NCBI GenBank assembly: GCA_020846635.1
Contig: JADLDO010000019.1
Location: 52,079 to 116,078, forward strand
Length of the DNA: 64,000 nucleotides
Direction of reading: 5' to 3'
From: Caldilineaceae bacterium
GTDB lineage: Bacteria > Chloroflexota > Anaerolineae > Caldilineales > Caldilineaceae
Within the stretch, counting starts at the first letter, position 1. The number at the start of each line of letters is the position of its first letter. The notes beneath the pieces were generated by a model. That model was given only the letters and a program-made list of their open reading frames with translations. It did not search any database and had not been told where the DNA came from. Shown here in pieces: positions 19,786 to 27,904 of the stretch. The position numbers and the translations under genes were made by a program.

Positions 19786-20889
19786 CTAACTAGAGATAGG
19801 TTCGATATGGACGGGGAACTTTCCCCAGTCAATATCGATCTTGCTCAACGGGCTAACATGGTGCTCTTGCAGGGCACCGACAATTCTTCGTTTGTTTTTC
19901 CCATTCAGGTAGTGCTCCTCCGTAATATCTTGCCCTCGCAGACTGTGGCCCAGTTGCTTTTTAAGCACGGCGCGATAGTCCATGCGATGCACTTCGTCCC
20001 AATGATCGGTAAACAATCGCCGAAAGGCGTGTGGGCTAATGTCGGGCAAATCCGCCGTAGCTCCGTGGCGACTGATCACCTGGGCGACGCCTTTATCTGT
20101 CAGACCAAATATCGTGTCTTCCGGGTTACGCAGCACGCTCCTCAGATAACACTTCAGCAGCAATCCGGCCTCTTTGCAAAAGGCAACGTAACGCCCGCCC
20201 CGCTCCCCCTTGTTGTCGCCTTTGGTGAATCGCAAGTGGCAATACCCCGCGTGGTCATGACCCAACATCACATCGTTAAGCGGTGTGTTGAAGGTGATGT
20301 TTTCCACCGTGGCGTTTGCCGTCTCAAAAAGACGCGCTCCGGTGCTGGTCAACCACGCCATGATAGCGATGTCACGCAGGCGATATTCATCGCTTGGCAT
20401 TTCCATCATCAACGCCAGTTCATCAAGAGTAGGGAAGTAGAGCTCGGAATTACCGCGGCGCAACTTGGGGCACCACTCCGCCACATTAATTGTGCCAGTG
20501 CAGTTGTTGCGGAAGGCCCAGTTGAGTACGCCACGCATCCGCGTAAAGCAGTTGAAAACCGTGGTCGGATGGGGATGTTTCCCCAGCGTGTTTATGTATT
20601 CATTTTTAATCCAATCTTTGGCCGCGGTAAGGATGGCAGGCGACAGGGTGTATTGGTGAACATCTACTTTCTGTTTCCAAAACGCCATAAAGGGCAGCAG
20701 TTGGATTCGATAGTTGGACATTGTTACCTCGCTGATGTCCGTGGCTTTGGCCTCGAAATATGCCTCGATGATTTCGGGCAAAATACGCGCATCTATCGAC
20801 ACCTGCTGGTGAGGCAGGGTCATGGCGGATGACATGGGGACTTCTCCTGTATTGAGTTGGGGGCTTGGAAGACGAAAGGTAATAGCCAT
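19786..20889 (-). CDS. int: Phage tyrosine recombinase (integrase)
   Basis: A 367-residue site-specific recombinase that would integrate and excise the prophage at the adjacent tRNA site. An N-terminal SAM-like core-binding domain (about 35-135) precedes the catalytic domain, which has Arg186 (STGARLFE), Lys223 (FTKGDNKG), His287-x-x-Arg290 (PHAFRR), His315 (LGHS) and nucleophile Tyr327 (EEHYLNGKNKRR). AGGAG lies 8 bases before ATG 20889 and again before ATG 20835, so a start 18 codons later is possible. It points toward the att site and away from all other phage genes. Confidence 0.93.
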   Translation of the reverse strand: MAITFRLPSPQLNTGEVPMSSAMTLPHQQVSIDARILPEIIEAYFEAKATDISEVTMSNYRIQLLPFMAFWKQKVDVHQYTLSPAILTAAKDWIKNEYINTLGKHPHPTTVFNCFTRMRGVLNWAFRNNCTGTINVAEWCPKLRRGNSELYFPTLDELALMMEMPSDEYRLRDIAIMAWLTSTGARLFETANATVENITFNTPLNDVMLGHDHAGYCHLRFTKGDNKGERGGRYVAFCKEAGLLLKCYLRSVLRNPEDTIFGLTDKGVAQVISRHGATADLPDISPHAFRRLFTDHWDEVHRMDYRAVLKKQLGHSLRGQDITEEHYLNGKNKRRIVGALQEHHVSPLSKIDIDWGKFPVHIEPISS

Positions 20890-21109
20890 GACGTTGCTCC
20901 TGATGATTTGACATGCGACAAATGACCGATTTCCCGCACCCCACACGACCCAGCGCCACTTGTAGTCGTAGGATGCCGGCTTGTTCTTTTGCACCAACAT
21001 AGCAAGCAGCCAGCGAGAGACTCACGATTTGCACCTTTTTTGTCGCGTTTTTGTAGAGATTCGGTTCTCTATTGATCTTTTTGCACCCGAAATGGGAATG
21101 GGAGTTGAG

Positions 21110-21409
21110 ATGTACGAAATTTTTTCAGACGTAGAACTGGAGGTCGCTCTACAGGAAGAGTTCGAGGCCGATGCCCAGGTCGTCGTCCAGAGCGATGCCA
21201 TTGCGCGACGTCAGGTCGGCAAGCGAGAGTGGAAGAACGATCTCCAGGAAGTGCTGGACAGCGAAGATGACGATCTGCCGACGTTGCGCACGCTGCGGCG
21301 TCGCGTGACCGATGGGGAAAGCATCAGGCTGATCAGCGAGTTGTTTGAGCGCAAAACGGTGCGCGTGATGACCCTCAATAAGTTGTATCGCTATGGGGAG
21401 AAGGGATAG
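21110..21409 (+). CDS. Hypothetical acidic phage protein
   Basis: A 99-residue acidic protein, first gene of the rightward early operon. GGGAG lies 6 bases before ATG 21110; earlier in-frame ATGs at 21092 and 21098 are possible. The middle has a charged helix (RRQVGKREWKNDLQEVLDSE). No domain is recognised, and it does not look like a CI/Cro repressor. Confidence 0.6.
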   Translation: MYEIFSDVELEVALQEEFEADAQVVVQSDAIARRQVGKREWKNDLQEVLDSEDDDLPTLRTLRRRVTDGESIRLISELFERKTVRVMTLNKLYRYGEKG

Positions 21410-21411
21410 GC

Positions 21412-21651
21412 ATGAATATCTTCCACATCACACCACGCAGAGACGGTGGGACGCGTAGGCAGCAGAGCGAGCTTGCCGGATGGATCGCCATTGCCATCTT
21501 CAGCCTCGTCCTTGCCGCGCTGGTGCTGGGCGCTGTTTTCTCGCACGCAAACCCGATATGGGCACGGTTCATCGTGTTGGGTATGTGTGGGGTATGCAGC
21601 GTGGTTGTCTGGGCGGCATGCGCGGTAAGCGGCAACCGGGACAGCGACTAA
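21412..21651 (+). CDS. Small two-span membrane protein
   Basis: A 79-residue protein with two hydrophobic spans (about 22-44 and 51-72) separated by a short HANPIW loop and a basic N-terminus (Arg-rich, cytoplasmic). Family not recognised. It begins 2 bases after the previous stop and its stop overlaps the next start (TAATG). Early phage membrane proteins of this size sometimes mediate superinfection exclusion, but nothing here proves it. Confidence 0.6.
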   Translation: MNIFHITPRRDGGTRRQQSELAGWIAIAIFSLVLAALVLGAVFSHANPIWARFIVLGMCGVCSVVVWAACAVSGNRDSD

Positions 21652-21824
21652 TGCGCGCCGTGGCCCGCGGCCTGCGGCTGCTGTTTTTCTTAGCCTTCTT
21701 TAGCGCGCTGATTCTCGCGAGCGTATGGCTCGTGGAAAGCGTGGGCGCACAGGGGCTAGACCCGATGCCACGCTTGGTTATAGAGCATCGGTTGCCCTAT
21801 GTATCAACAGGAGTGTCACCCTGA
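21651..21824 (+). CDS. Small protein with N-terminal hydrophobic segment
   Basis: 57 residues, ATG overlapping the previous stop. A basic start (MRAVARGLR) and one hydrophobic stretch (about 10-28) followed by SVGAQG look like a signal peptide or anchor. The remaining 25 residues are unremarkable. Function unknown. Confidence 0.5.
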   Translation: MRAVARGLRLLFFLAFFSALILASVWLVESVGAQGLDPMPRLVIEHRLPYVSTGVSP

Positions 21825-22410
21825 GTAGCAGGCAACGCCAGTAAGAATCTTCGCAGCGTTGGCATGGTGAGTAACCCCCCAGGGCCACACCGCCGGTTCG
21901 ACTCCGGGGCGCTGCCACTTACGCCGCAGCCGTAAGCAACCGGCGGGAAACCCTACGGGGTAACTTAGTCTCGACATGCAAAAAAACGGGCTTTGCCAGG
22001 TGGATCCGGTTCAGACTGGCAAGGCAGCGGCGAGAAATTTCCTTTGTGGGGCAGGGGTGCTGACATTCATCCCTGCCCAGAATCCAAGAGAAGGCCGAAC
22101 CGATTTGGTTGAGCAGCATGTGGTTGTGTTGGGTGGGCTGATCCAGTTTGCCGCCCAATATGGCACGCCACGAGCGAAGACATAGACACTACTACGCCGC
22201 AGCCGCGAGATGCGCCGGGGATCAATCTTTCCCCCCGTTAAGACAGCGGCAAGCCGGGCCAGGTACGCGCACTGACTGGCAGCCAAAAAGCAGGTTGGCA
22301 AACCACCGGCAGCGGGATTCCTCCAAAGGGCGTAGGTGGGGATGCTGTCCCGAATACATCCCCACCTATCGCAGCACACGCGAACTGACAGGGCCAGAAC
22401 GGAGATAACA
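21825..22410. other. 585-base gap with hairpins; no convincing gene
   Basis: Several short open frames exist on both strands (for example 21976-22185 and 22148-22408 plus, 22011-22598 minus) but none has a good start signal or a recognisable protein. Structure is dense: a tRNA-like element at 21853-21916, a CTTACG/CGTAAG hairpin just after it, and GGGCAGGG (22049-22056) pairing with CCCTGCCC (22071-22078). A non-coding RNA or regulatory leader is plausible. Confidence 0.4.
21853..21916 (+). other. tRNA-like element, probably degenerate
   Basis: GCAGCGT (21853-21859) pairs with GCGCTGC (21909-21915) as an acceptor stem. Before the 3' arm is a T arm with a consensus TTCGACT loop (21897-21903), stem GCCGG/CCGGG with one mismatch. 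Total length is only 64 bases, and D and anticodon arms cannot be drawn well, so it is not called as a functional tRNA. Confidence 0.35.
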
Positions 22411-22746
22411 ATGAGTGGTCGGTTGAATGTGTTGGCACAGGTGGCGAGCGTCTTTGCCAGGGACATGCGCCACGGTACGCACCAGGAGTGCCAGGCGCGT
22501 GGCGTTCTGCTGGCACTGGTGGCCGCCATCCACAACGATAGCCTGGACTCCCTGGTGGAGCAGGTGAGGCCGTGGATGAGAGAGGAGGTAGCGCGCATTG
22601 ATGCCTTGCGAGATGCTGAGGCGTTCGAGCAGGCGAGTGAGGCGGCTGCGGAGATGGAACTGCCGAGCGCGGATCTGGACGATTACTGGCAGGTGGGCAA
22701 CAGATTGCCGGGAGATGAAATAAGCGATGTCCAAGCTCCTGATTGA
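22411..22746 (+). CDS. Hypothetical phage protein
   Basis: 111 residues, mostly helical, with an acidic C-terminal half (EAFEQASEAAAEMELPSADLDD). GGAG lies 7 bases before the ATG. Its end overlaps the start of the replication initiator gene by 20 bases, so it belongs to the replication operon. Family not recognised. Confidence 0.6.
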   Translation: MSGRLNVLAQVASVFARDMRHGTHQECQARGVLLALVAAIHNDSLDSLVEQVRPWMREEVARIDALRDAEAFEQASEAAAEMELPSADLDDYWQVGNRLPGDEISDVQAPD

Positions 22747-24013
22747 CGAGCGGCCTCTTACGGTATTGCCTTCATTGGTCAAAGTTGTCGGCATGGAGCG
22801 CGCCGTCATTTTGCAGCAGATCCATTGGCTGATGCAGGGCCGCAACAATGGTATTGAGCATGATGGGGAGAAGTGGGTTTGGGGCACCTATGAGGAATGG
22901 TGCGACGAGTATTTCCCGTTTTGGAAACCCGATACCTTGCGAAAGCACTTGGTCAAGTTAGAGGAGAAAGGCTTTGTCTTTAGCGTCCAGATCAAGGGCT
23001 TTGACCGCACAAAGCATTACCGGATCAACCAGGAGAAGGTTGAAGAAATCGAAGCTGCCATGCGGCACGATCATGCCACATCGAAGCGGAAAGATTCTGT
23101 ATTCCCCAAGCGGCATGATGATGCCACATCCATGCGGGACGATCATGCCGCATCGAACGGGCACAATGGTATCGCATCGAACAGGGACGATGATACCGAA
23201 TTGATGCGGGATGATCATGCCAGTTCTTATATTACAAAGACTTCTACAAAGACTTCCAAAGAAAAAATGGTTGGTGGTATCCAACCAACCAACCAGCCGC
23301 GTACGAGTGTGAACGATCCCACGACCCACGCCCTCGCCATGGCGCTATTGCTCAAAGTGGGCATGGGCGGAGGAACTGCCAAACGGTTGGCGGATGCTGT
23401 CTCCTTCATAGAAATCCGTCGCCAGGTGGCTGCGTGGCTGCCTGATTATGGCCGCGGCGAGGCGAAGGTTCCGGCGCTGATCTGGCGGATCGAGTCGGGG
23501 GAGTGGTCAGCACCGGATCTGTCACCTGAGTTTAGGCGCTCTGACCTGTACCGGCAGTTCAGGACGCCGGAGGAGGTGCAGGCCGACGAAGCTGCGGAGG
23601 CAGAGACCCAGGCGCGCATCGCTGAGTTGGATGCGCGGCAAGACGTTGAGCTTATGCCCGGTGTACATCCAATGGCCCCAGCTCCTACGCCTGCCCAACC
23701 GCACCCGCTGCCCGCGCCGATGCCCACAGACGACCCCTGGGCGATCTGCCTGTCTGAGTTGTCGCCCAGCCTGCCGGGTGTGGCTGCATCGTACCTAATC
23801 GGTAGCCGCCTTGAGGCTGCGGGAGAGGTGGAAGGCCAGAATGGCAAGCGCCTACCGCTCTATCGGGTGCTGGTGGGCGCGAACGCCGCGGCGGGCATCA
23901 CCTGGTTGAGCGCGCAGGCGGGACCAGCCATCCGGCGCAAGTTGGGCGGCATCCTGGGCAAGCCGGTACTGATCGAGATTGTGGCGGAAGAGGCGGTGGC
24001 TGATGGCGTATAG
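22727..24013 (+). CDS. Phage replication initiator (origin inside gene)
   Basis: A 428-residue protein. Residues about 1-108 look like the winged-helix domain of phage replication proteins (LPSLVKVVGMERAVILQQIHW, WCDEYFPFWKPDTLRKHLVKLEEKG, then FDRTKHYRIN). Residues 112-167 are seven 8-residue repeats rich in Asp, His and Arg, encoded by 24-bp DNA repeats that probably are the initiator's own binding sites. An AT-rich stretch and a Lys/Thr-rich linker follow; the C-terminal part (about 200-428) is helical with a Pro-rich spacer near 310-340. The arrangement parallels the lambda O gene, which holds ori. No phage helicase was recognised, so host DnaB is probably recruited. Confidence 0.75.
   Translation: MSKLLIDERPLTVLPSLVKVVGMERAVILQQIHWLMQGRNNGIEHDGEKWVWGTYEEWCDEYFPFWKPDTLRKHLVKLEEKGFVFSVQIKGFDRTKHYRINQEKVEEIEAAMRHDHATSKRKDSVFPKRHDDATSMRDDHAASNGHNGIASNRDDDTELMRDDHASSYITKTSTKTSKEKMVGGIQPTNQPRTSVNDPTTHALAMALLLKVGMGGGTAKRLADAVSFIEIRRQVAAWLPDYGRGEAKVPALIWRIESGEWSAPDLSPEFRRSDLYRQFRTPEEVQADEAAEAETQARIAELDARQDVELMPGVHPMAPAPTPAQPHPLPAPMPTDDPWAICLSELSPSLPGVAASYLIGSRLEAAGEVEGQNGKRLPLYRVLVGANAAAGITWLSAQAGPAIRRKLGGILGKPVLIEIVAEEAVADGV
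23060..23227 (+). repeat. Seven 24-bp iterons (probable replication origin)
   Basis: Seven consecutive in-frame 24-base units, best preserved as ATGCGGGACGATCATGCC plus a variable tail; units 1, 3, 4 and 7 are closest, units 2, 5 and 6 diverged. Each good unit has internal dyad symmetry around GGCATGAT/ATCATGCC. The array is followed at 23228-23275 by an AT-rich stretch with runs of A, a likely unwinding element. Confidence 0.7.
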
Positions 24014-24512
24014 CGAAAGCGACGTGGCGAAATGGCTGCGTAATAACCCTGAGCTTGTCGTCGAGGGCGATTTGAACCAAAAGGGATCAGCCGCCCAACC
24101 GCAGGAGCCAAAGGCCAAGCGCCAGACGCCCGAACATGATCTCCAGGTGGCTGTCATTGCCGAGTGTGACAAGCGCGCGGCCACAGACCCGCGCTGGGGC
24201 CTCATTTTTGCCATTCCCAATGGCGGGCATCGCAACCCCATCGTGGCTGCCAAGCTCAAGGCCGAAGGGGTACGCAAGGGTGTCTTGGACCTGATGATTC
24301 CCGTGGCGCGGCATGGCTACCACGGGCTGTTCATCGAACTCAAGGCCGAGGACAACAAGCCCACACAGGAGCAGCTTGACTGGATTCGTAGTCTCCGGGC
24401 GCAGGGCTATCGCTGCGAGGTAATTTGGGACGACTTTCACGAGGTTATCCAGCGTATCGAGTGGTATTTGGGCGACGATGTGACCGTAGCCAGTGCGCCC
24501 AATCCGGCATAG
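24003..24512 (+). CDS. VRR-NUC domain nuclease
   Basis: A 169-residue protein with a PD-(D/E)xK-type VRR-NUC nuclease fold: GVRKGVLDLMIPV (Asp96), then GLFIELKAEDNKPTQEQLDWI (Glu112, Lys114 and the helix Gln123). Such enzymes act on branched or flap DNA in phage replication or recombination. The first 40 residues are a separate charged region. It overlaps the initiator gene by 11 bases, so the two are coupled. Confidence 0.82.
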   Translation: MAYSESDVAKWLRNNPELVVEGDLNQKGSAAQPQEPKAKRQTPEHDLQVAVIAECDKRAATDPRWGLIFAIPNGGHRNPIVAAKLKAEGVRKGVLDLMIPVARHGYHGLFIELKAEDNKPTQEQLDWIRSLRAQGYRCEVIWDDFHEVIQRIEWYLGDDVTVASAPNPA

Positions 24513-24557
24513 GCATTCAACTTTCATCTTCATTCACACAAACACAGGAGCTATCAG

Positions 24558-24971
24558 ATGGACGGCGAAACAAAAACACCCGAAAGCTATGCGTCTTGGT
24601 CGATCTTGGAACTGATGGGCAAAACCGTACTGGCAGGCTATGTGACCGAGGTAAGCATGTTCGGCACAACCATGCTCCGCATCGATGTGCCTGCCATTGG
24701 CGACATTCCTGCTTGGTCCAAAGTTTTCGGCGCGGCGGCGATCTTCGCCTGCACCCCTGTCGGGGAGGAAGAGGCGATGATCGTCGCGCGTGGGCGGAAG
24801 GCACGTCCTTTGCCGACCTACGTCTTGCCTGTTGCCAAGCCGATGACCATGCGGCTGCTGGAGCAGGGAAGGCCGGACAGGGTGCAGGAATTGGTGGATA
24901 TGGAGGCTGCCGACGACCACACCTGGGACGATGACGAAGAGGACTGGGATGGCGACGAACCGAATTTCTAG
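24558..24971 (+). CDS. Hypothetical phage protein
   Basis: 137 residues with a beta-rich N-terminal part (ILELMGKTVLAGYVTEVSMFG, MLRIDVPAI) that looks like a small-barrel phage protein, a middle helix, and a very acidic tail (DDHTWDDDEEDWDGDE). AGGAG precedes the ATG by 9 bases. No known family can be named. Its end overlaps the Cys-rich gene at 24949. Confidence 0.65.
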   Translation: MDGETKTPESYASWSILELMGKTVLAGYVTEVSMFGTTMLRIDVPAIGDIPAWSKVFGAAAIFACTPVGEEEAMIVARGRKARPLPTYVLPVAKPMTMRLLEQGRPDRVQELVDMEAADDHTWDDDEEDWDGDEPNF

Positions 24972-25158
24972 TCGCCGCCCGCGCAGCCCATCGGAATGCT
25001 GCCGGCGCAACTGTCCAGAGGGGCATTCATGCTGTCTGGCAGTGGAGGTGAGGCACGAACTCTGCATTTGCGATGATGAGGAATGCGCGTGCCACTGTCA
25101 AGAACGCTACGAAAAAGCGAGGAAGGATCGGAATGGGAAAGTACAAGAGAGCGCCTGA
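24949..25158 (+). CDS. Small Cys-rich protein, probable zinc binder
   Basis: 69 residues with ten cysteines: ECCRRNCPEGHSCC followed by HELCICDDEECACHCQERY, then a charged helix. The pattern fits one or two zinc-binding modules. GAGG lies about 8 bases before the ATG. It overlaps the gene before by 23 bases and the gene after by 26 bases in different frames, which is why it is easy to miss. Role unknown; small phage zinc proteins often bind nucleic acid or host factors. Confidence 0.55.
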   Translation: MATNRISSRRPRSPSECCRRNCPEGHSCCLAVEVRHELCICDDEECACHCQERYEKARKDRNGKVQESA

Positions 25159-25714
25159 AGAAGTCATCGCCTTGGTCGAGCAGGTGATCTATGACTGGCA
25201 CGACGAGCTTGCAGAGGCGCGGATCGGTATCCTCATGCGCGCTGAAGCGCCGGTTTCCAAGGGTAGGGCGACGATGAGCAAGTCCAAGAAGATGGCCGAC
25301 GACATGCGTGCTTACTTGGATTATGACTTCGTGATTTGGTTTGCCGCGGATTGGTGGCTGCTGCTAACCGAAGAACAGCGCACAGCGTTGGTCGATCACG
25401 AACTCTCGCACTGCCGCATGAACGAGGCGGGCGAAACCTCAATGGCCGACCACGACATCACCGAGTTCAACGATGTGCTGGCACGCCACGGCTTTTGGTG
25501 GCCGAGCGCAGAGAAGACGATGGAGGCCGTTCAGCCCCACTTTGAGTTTATTGCGGAAATGTCTGGCAACGGGGTGGTGGAGGCGGTGAGTCCTGAGCAT
25601 TTCAATGAAGCCGACGTGCTGGACCAGGTGGGCGGCATGTTTGGTGACAGTAAGCAGTCCAACGGATCCGCGACACACGCGGACATTGAGCCTGGAGAGG
25701 ATGAGGACGAATGA
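25133..25714 (+). CDS. Putative phage metallopeptidase
   Basis: 193 residues with a zinc-protease motif, His89-Glu90-x-x-His93 in ALVDHELSHCRM, preceded by an aromatic beta segment (YDFVIWFAADWWLLL) and followed by HDITEF, which could give the third ligand. This is the layout of the PhageMetallopep family. The C-terminal 40 residues are acidic and unstructured. Target unknown. AAGGATCGG precedes ATG 25133. The next gene starts in its stop (ATGA). Confidence 0.75.
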   Translation: MGKYKRAPEEVIALVEQVIYDWHDELAEARIGILMRAEAPVSKGRATMSKSKKMADDMRAYLDYDFVIWFAADWWLLLTEEQRTALVDHELSHCRMNEAGETSMADHDITEFNDVLARHGFWWPSAEKTMEAVQPHFEFIAEMSGNGVVEAVSPEHFNEADVLDQVGGMFGDSKQSNGSATHADIEPGEDEDE

Positions 25715-26889
25715 AAATTCTTGCCGAGAAGTTGCAAGCTGTGACGGAGGAGATCAACGCGGCGATTGCTGACCACCATGCGAAGTGGGGCCTGGACAAT
25801 CCACCGCGGTTGCTGGTGGGTGTGGTCGAGGTCGCCTATGACGTGCTGATGGATGAGCTTGTCAAGGAAATGGTAGAGAATCAGGTGCCTGCCTTCATAC
25901 GCCATTCGCCCAGCAACCTTCAGCCATTGAATCCTGCTCCGGCAGTCACGGGCATTCCAGCCGACGAAGTTAATGCGGCGCTATCTGCCGGGCTGGAACG
26001 AATCTTCCATGCGGCGATGGAAGAGCCAGTGCCGGAAAACGGCAAGGCGGTGGCGGGCGCGGCGCGTACGAAGGTGAGTGATGACGATCTGCGGGCAGCG
26101 GTCGCCGCGGAGATGGAGCGGCTCACCCGCCTGTTGGGGCGCGCACCAACGGTGCCGGAATGGAACCAGGAGCGCGATCCGTCGCTGCCGACAGCGAAAG
26201 GGCTGTTCGCACGCCTCAAGAGCAAATGGGCCGATCTGGTGGGCACTGTGCCCAGCGCAGCGCAGCCTCCAAAAAAGGACGAAAAATTAACCAGTGAGAG
26301 CGAGTGGCAAGAAGCGGTTGAGGAACTGGTGGGCGTCGAGGCGCTTGAACGGTTGGAGTACGGCACTGACACCGAACCTGTCACCCCGGAGGTTAAGCCC
26401 AGCACCAACGGCAACAGCGCACAGGTGTCGCCCGCGATCACGGCAGCGCCGGAACCGGCGACCGTTACGCCCCTCAGGATCGAACCGGCACCCAGCATAA
26501 CCAAAACCGTGCCGCTTCAGACGATACGCAAGCCGCGCACGTTGGCCGAAGTAGACGCAGATGCGGGGGTCGCTGTCCCGGATGCGCCCGCTGCGGTCAC
26601 GACACCTAAGCCTGTCTCCAAGCCCGCCGATCCCAGCTACGTTGAGCAGATGGCTGCCAAGCGCAAGGAGCTACGCAAGCGCTTCCTGGCCGTGGTGGCG
26701 GAGATAGCTGTCGATGGCACCATGCCCACCATTGCCGAGTTTAACGAGCGCAAACCTGCCGATATGCCGCGTGCAGGGGAGCAGATGAACCAACTAGGCT
26801 ATACGAGTTGGGACGAGGTTGCAGACGATGCCGGGTTGAAGTTCGCTGGACGCAGGGTGCCCATGAAGGTGAAGGGCGGTCGTCGCTGA
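25711..26889 (+). CDS. Protein with two HNH-associated-repeat-like modules
   Basis: 392 residues. Residues about 120-175 (LGRAPTVPEWNQERDP, then FARLKSKWADLVG) and about 325-380 (DGTMPTIAEFNERKP, then LGYTSWDEVADDAGL) match the helical DNA-binding repeat found beside homing endonucleases (HNH_repeat type). They are joined by a long Pro/Ala/Thr-rich linker. No nuclease domain is present, so it may be a DNA-binding phage protein. It overlaps its upstream neighbour by 4 bases and its downstream neighbour by 1 base. Confidence 0.6.
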   Translation: MKILAEKLQAVTEEINAAIADHHAKWGLDNPPRLLVGVVEVAYDVLMDELVKEMVENQVPAFIRHSPSNLQPLNPAPAVTGIPADEVNAALSAGLERIFHAAMEEPVPENGKAVAGAARTKVSDDDLRAAVAAEMERLTRLLGRAPTVPEWNQERDPSLPTAKGLFARLKSKWADLVGTVPSAAQPPKKDEKLTSESEWQEAVEELVGVEALERLEYGTDTEPVTPEVKPSTNGNSAQVSPAITAAPEPATVTPLRIEPAPSITKTVPLQTIRKPRTLAEVDADAGVAVPDAPAAVTTPKPVSKPADPSYVEQMAAKRKELRKRFLAVVAEIAVDGTMPTIAEFNERKPADMPRAGEQMNQLGYTSWDEVADDAGLKFAGRRVPMKVKGGRR

Positions 26890-27197
26890 TGGCTATGGCA
26901 GATCCCGCTGCGTCTGCCCAGGCGGATGTAACGCTCGCCCAAGCTGCCGGTTTGTACCAGAGCGCGACGCACAACATTCGCCGACGGCATGATCCACAGG
27001 GTTGGCTGCCAGGTGAGGATTGGCCTACGGCGACGCGGCATGTAGTGGCAGGCATGGGTGACTGGGAGGCAGCGGTGATCCTGCGCTATTTGGCGACACA
27101 GGCGGATCTGCCTGAGTTGGATGTGATGATGGCGAAAGCCCTGGCGGTGAAGCTGGGGCTTGAGATCCAGTTTGAGCGCAAAGAGTTAGTGGATTGA
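26889..27197 (+). CDS. Hypothetical phage protein
   Basis: 102 residues, starting at ATG 26889 inside the preceding stop (TGATG). Ala-rich helical N-terminus (AQADVTLAQAAGLYQSATHNIRRR) and a compact remainder (WEAAVILRYLATQADLPELD). The first helix pair could be a small DNA-binding fold, but no family is recognised. Confidence 0.6.
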   Translation: MAMADPAASAQADVTLAQAAGLYQSATHNIRRRHDPQGWLPGEDWPTATRHVVAGMGDWEAAVILRYLATQADLPELDVMMAKALAVKLGLEIQFERKELVD

Positions 27198-27208
27198 GGT
27201 AGACATAC

Positions 27209-27904
27209 ATGTCCGAGTCACTATCACCCTTATTCGAGCTAGATGCCCCACTGCCAAATCATCCAGCGAAGTACACGGATGCTTTGCTAGTCGAGATGGC
27301 AACGATGTTGCGAGGGCGGCAGCGCATCTTGGATCCGTTTGGCGGTACGGGGAAGGTGTTTGCGCTCAACCACTGGCTGCCAGACGCGCAGATCGAGGCC
27401 GTTGAGATTGAAGCAGAGTGGGCTTCTATCCATCCACGGACAACCTTGGGCAACGCGCTGCACCTGCCCTGGGAGGATGGGTACTTCGATGCAATTTGCA
27501 CATCACCAACGTACGGAAACCGTATGGCTGACGCCACATTGAACTCTCCGACCGGCAACGCTTGGCAGACATACACATGCCAACTAGGGCGGCAACTGCA
27601 CCCCGAAAACAGCGGACAGTTGAATTGGGGAAAGAAGTACCGGGACTTCCACCATCGTGCATGGAAGGAAGCGCGGCGGGCACTCGTCGAGGGCGGTGCG
27701 TTCGTGCTGAATATCAAGGATCACATTCGCGATAAGCGGCGCGTCTATGTCACCGACTGGCATATTGGCTGCCTGTGCGCCTTGGGTTTCCGGGTACGTA
27801 AGCACGAAATGATCGAAACGCCCTCTTTGAAGTATGGGCAAAACCATGAGGCGCGTGTGCCCTATGAGAGCGTGATTCTCTTTGAACTGGAGCACAAGGC
27901 GTGA
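27209..27904 (+). CDS. DNA amino-methyltransferase (N4/N6 type)
   Basis: 231 residues. SAM-binding motif I is ILDPFGGTGKV (about 40-50) and the catalytic motif IV is TSPTYGNR (about 99-106), the S-P-x-Y form common in N4-cytosine and N6-adenine enzymes. A following segment (NIKDHIRDKRRVYVTDWH) fits motif VIII regions of this group. Motif I precedes motif IV. No specificity subunit or restriction enzyme is adjacent, so it is probably a solitary phage methylase protecting phage DNA. First of three methylases in 5.7 kb. Confidence 0.82.
   Translation: MSESLSPLFELDAPLPNHPAKYTDALLVEMATMLRGRQRILDPFGGTGKVFALNHWLPDAQIEAVEIEAEWASIHPRTTLGNALHLPWEDGYFDAICTSPTYGNRMADATLNSPTGNAWQTYTCQLGRQLHPENSGQLNWGKKYRDFHHRAWKEARRALVEGGAFVLNIKDHIRDKRRVYVTDWHIGCLCALGFRVRKHEMIETPSLKYGQNHEARVPYESVILFELEHKA

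Noticed and set aside
19807..20832. A 341-codon plus-strand open frame
   Set aside because: Antisense to the integrase gene, which has all catalytic residues.
21853..21916. A complete phage tRNA gene
   Set aside because: The acceptor and T arms look right, but the element is too short and no good anticodon arm can be drawn, so it is reported only as tRNA-like.
22011..22598. A 195-codon minus-strand frame over the structured gap
   Set aside because: It would be the only minus-strand gene in the early operon, overlaps a better plus-strand gene at 22411 and is rich in Arg/Ser/Cys without domain.
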